In this document: one piece after another, positions 61,327 through 64,000 of the stretch
How positions within the stretch are numbered: position 1 is the first letter of the stretch
Layout: each line of letters starts with the position of its first letter
Assembly (NCBI RefSeq): GCF_030323025.1
Contig: NZ_CP097329.1
Coordinates: 4,466,341-4,530,340, forward strand
From: Pseudanabaena mucicola str. Chao 1806
GTDB taxonomy: Bacteria > Cyanobacteriota > Cyanobacteriia > Pseudanabaenales > Pseudanabaenaceae
DNA: 64,000 bases
Direction: 5' to 3'
The notes under the pieces: generated by a model
The model's database searches: none
What the model saw: the letters and a program-made list of their open reading frames with translations, nothing else
What the model was told of the DNA's origin: nothing
Program-made: the position numbers and the translations under genes

Positions 61327-62446
61327 ATTTGAGTTCTGATAAAACTTTGCGAGTTTGGGCTAAACCATCGATATTACCCTGTTGGTTAAATAACCTCTCA
61401 GCAGTTTCGAGGTTTTTGCGAGCTTCAGTTACCCTTTGCTGTGTAACGAGTAATTTACCCAAAGCCAGATAAGTCTCGGCTTCCTCAGGCTCTGCTTCAA
61501 TAATTTCACGATAGGCGACGATCGCTCCTGATAGAGAACCTTGTTGAATATACAGGTTGGCAATCTCTCGTTGCAAGTCGATTAAATTATTAGGAGAGAT
61601 ATTCTTGGCAGTGGCGGCTCTCCGCAGAGAGGTAATCGCATCAGCATAATTACCTTGACTTTGTAAAACTCTTGCGATCGCTAGATTGGCTTGTGGATGA
61701 CGCGGATTAACTTCTAAGGCAAGTTTGTATTTGGCAAGCGCATTTTCGTTTTGATTTTGCTCTGCAAAGAGACCACCAAGGGCTACTAATACATCTGCAT
61801 CAAAAGGGGCAATTTTATCAGCTTGGCTATAGATGGCTACCGCACCTTCGCGATCACCTGATAGCTTCAACACATAGCCCAAATTGAGATAGCTTTTGAC
61901 ATCATTAGGAGAAGCGGCAATTGCTTGACGATAGATCTTGGCAGCTTCAGCGTAGTTTTTTTGTTGAGTCAACAAAAAGCCGATACTGTTATAGGCATCA
62001 ATATTTTGGCGATCTAGGGAGATGGCTCGCCGATAGGCATTGATGGCATTGGGATAGTCCTTAATCCTGACATAGACAAAACCTAGGGCGTTAAAAGCCT
62101 TAGCATTAGTATTATCTAACCGCGTTGCCCTCTCTAAAGCTGAGATTGCTCCTGAATAATTATTTTGTTGGGTGAGTAGGAAGCCAAGACTTGTCAGAAT
62201 TTTAGAATTTTTCGGCTCTAACCGTGCAGCTTGTTGATAGGCTGCGATCGCCCCAGAAATGTCATTTCTTTGCCAAAGTTGTCGCCCCTGCTTGATCCAT
62301 TCTACCGCATCTTTTTGGGCTTGAGCATAGACATTGTTATTAATTGGTATAGCGATCACACCTGTGATCGTCATTATTAAGGCGAAATGAGAAATTCTAT
62401 ATGTAAAAGTTTTAGTGTGACTAAACACGGAACTAAACAAGGGCAT
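61325..62446 (-). CDS. Secreted TPR protein
   Basis: 373 aa. Signal peptide to about residue 42 (...NNNVYAQAQ), then eight or nine TPR repeats with the W-L-G-Y-A-F-A-P pattern (for example AIAAYQQAARLEPKNSKILTSLG), and a charged end. TPR proteins scaffold complexes; partners unknown. Exported to the periplasm or lumen. Confidence 0.88.
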   Translation of the reverse strand: MPLFSSVFSHTKTFTYRISHFALIMTITGVIAIPINNNVYAQAQKDAVEWIKQGRQLWQRNDISGAIAAYQQAARLEPKNSKILTSLGFLLTQQNNYSGAISALERATRLDNTNAKAFNALGFVYVRIKDYPNAINAYRRAISLDRQNIDAYNSIGFLLTQQKNYAEAAKIYRQAIAASPNDVKSYLNLGYVLKLSGDREGAVAIYSQADKIAPFDADVLVALGGLFAEQNQNENALAKYKLALEVNPRHPQANLAIARVLQSQGNYADAITSLRRAATAKNISPNNLIDLQREIANLYIQQGSLSGAIVAYREIIEAEPEEAETYLALGKLLVTQQRVTEARKNLETAERLFNQQGNIDGLAQTRKVLSELK

Positions 62447-62500
62447 AAGCTTTTGAATTATATAAATGAATTGTGATAGTTAGGTGACTCATCTTGACTA

Positions 62501-63217
62501 TCAAATTCCTATTGAATTTGGATTAACCTCTTCCATATTAACAATCTCAACGGAGTTTGGGGCATTACGTGCATCCTTAAAATCAGTGCCTTCAATACTT
62601 TTGAGAGATGATAAATAGGTTCCTGTCAAATCTGCCCCAATTAACTTAGCATTGGCTAGATTTACCCAATTGAGTTTGGCATTCGTCAGATTTGCGCGAC
62701 TGAGATCTGCGCCTGCGAGATTTGCACCTGTGAGATTTGCACGACTAAGATCAGCACCTGTGAGATTTGCTCCACGTAGATCAGCACCATTTAAGTAAGC
62801 ACCTGTCAAAAAGGCATTCGCAAAGTTGGCTCGACATAAACGTGATCGCGTCAGATTCGCACTAGTCAGGAAAGCATTAGTAAAATTTGCTTCTAATAAG
62901 ACGGCATCACTTAAATCTGCTTCGATTAAGAAAGCTTCCGAAAGATTTGCTCCGATTAATGAAGCCTGTTCTAAGATTGTGCCATTAAGATTAGCTTGGA
63001 TCAAAATAGAACCACTCAAATTTGCCCTGATCAAATTTGCTAGATTTAGTTCTGCATCCTCTAAGTTAGCAATGTCAAGCGTAATTTCTTCAAGATCTGA
63101 TTCGATAAAGTTTGCCCCAGATAGGTTTGCCCCGGTTAAGATCAAGCCAGTCAGCGATCGCTTACTAAAGTCGCGATCACCCTGAGCGTAACTTTCGAGA
63201 AGTTCTTTGGCGTTCAT
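62501..63217 (-). CDS. Pentapeptide-repeat protein
   Basis: 238 aa made almost entirely of A(N/D)LxX repeats from about residue 25 to 205 (LTGANLSGANFIESDL...), which fold into a right-handed square beta-helix. No signal peptide, so cytoplasmic. Function unknown; related proteins are very common in cyanobacteria. The repeats also leave a long open frame on the other strand, which is not a gene. Confidence 0.92.
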   Translation of the reverse strand: MNAKELLESYAQGDRDFSKRSLTGLILTGANLSGANFIESDLEEITLDIANLEDAELNLANLIRANLSGSILIQANLNGTILEQASLIGANLSEAFLIEADLSDAVLLEANFTNAFLTSANLTRSRLCRANFANAFLTGAYLNGADLRGANLTGADLSRANLTGANLAGADLSRANLTNAKLNWVNLANAKLIGADLTGTYLSSLKSIEGTDFKDARNAPNSVEIVNMEEVNPNSIGI

Positions 63218-63285
63218 AGAGTTAATGACACAGTAAATATTTCCACATCAAATCAGTCAAAAATTTGTGTTGACTCCCTAAAGCT

Positions 63286-64000
<715 letters not shown>

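Noticed and set aside
62826..63185. 119-codon + strand frame
   Set aside because: It is the complement of the pentapeptide repeats and mirrors their periodicity; not a gene.

Overview
The window looks like a cyanobacterial chromosome segment, most likely from Pseudanabaena or a close relative. The octamer GCGATCGC (HIP1) is scattered throughout, coding density and base composition are typical, and several genes belong to families largely confined to cyanobacteria (DUF3110, DUF4079, DUF2808, SLH-OprB porin, DesD-type desaturase). The genus is inferred from general resemblance; no search was possible.

Region 1 (about 1,000-12,976) is a sedentary chromosomal integron. A tyrosine recombinase with the IntI-specific extra patch (11945-12976, + strand) is transcribed away from a row of gene cassettes on the - strand. 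The cassettes are separated by imperfect palindromes that fit attC sites: RYYYAAC and GTTRRRY ends, and inner arms that pair except for extrahelical bases. Cargo, moving away from the integrase, is: a small membrane protein, a 201-aa unknown, a DUF1232 protein, a HicBA toxin-antitoxin pair, an ankyrin lipoprotein, an unknown, a DUF433/DUF5615-like pair whose second gene is broken, a PRTase-like plus NADAR two-gene cassette, and a last cassette gene split by an IS4-like element. That IS element is itself split by an IS256-family element. Both insertions can be reversed on paper, which restores the reading frames.

Region 2 (about 12,994-22,513) is ordinary housekeeping: acyl-CoA thioesterase, DUF3110, WcaF-like acetyltransferase, methyltransferase, DUF4079, YajQ, aldo/keto reductase with ferredoxin domain, UmuD-like peptidase, front-end fatty acid desaturase and an SLH-OprB porin.

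Region 3 (about 23,026-46,146) is an organosulfur acquisition and catabolism island. It holds a nitroreductase-like protein, two SsuE-like FMN reductases, SsuB and SsuC, a TauE-type exporter, two SsuA-like binding proteins, a TauD-like dioxygenase, an NtaA/SnaA/DszA-type monooxygenase, and aldo/keto reductases, an amidohydrolase, an ABC exporter, an MFS transporter, a dienelactone hydrolase and a 2-hydroxyacid dehydrogenase. The island shows duplication and decay: a truncated GST joined to a deleted monooxygenase copy, and an N-terminally truncated aldo/keto reductase. Two genes share an almost identical leader of about 120 bp. A CTACGGTA motif recurs before three transcription units, which suggests a common regulon.

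Region 4 (about 46,231-64,000) starts with a complete IS4-family element and two MITE-like elements, then core genes: rplS, tRNA-Trp, secE-nusG-rplK-rplA, an L10 leader, rplJ-rplL, hisE, a class A PBP, an anti-sigma-type kinase, yvcK, yjbQ, rsmE, corA, a glycosidase-like protein, TPR and pentapeptide-repeat proteins, and hemB running off the right edge. A 104-106 bp palindromic MITE-like repeat occurs four times in the window.
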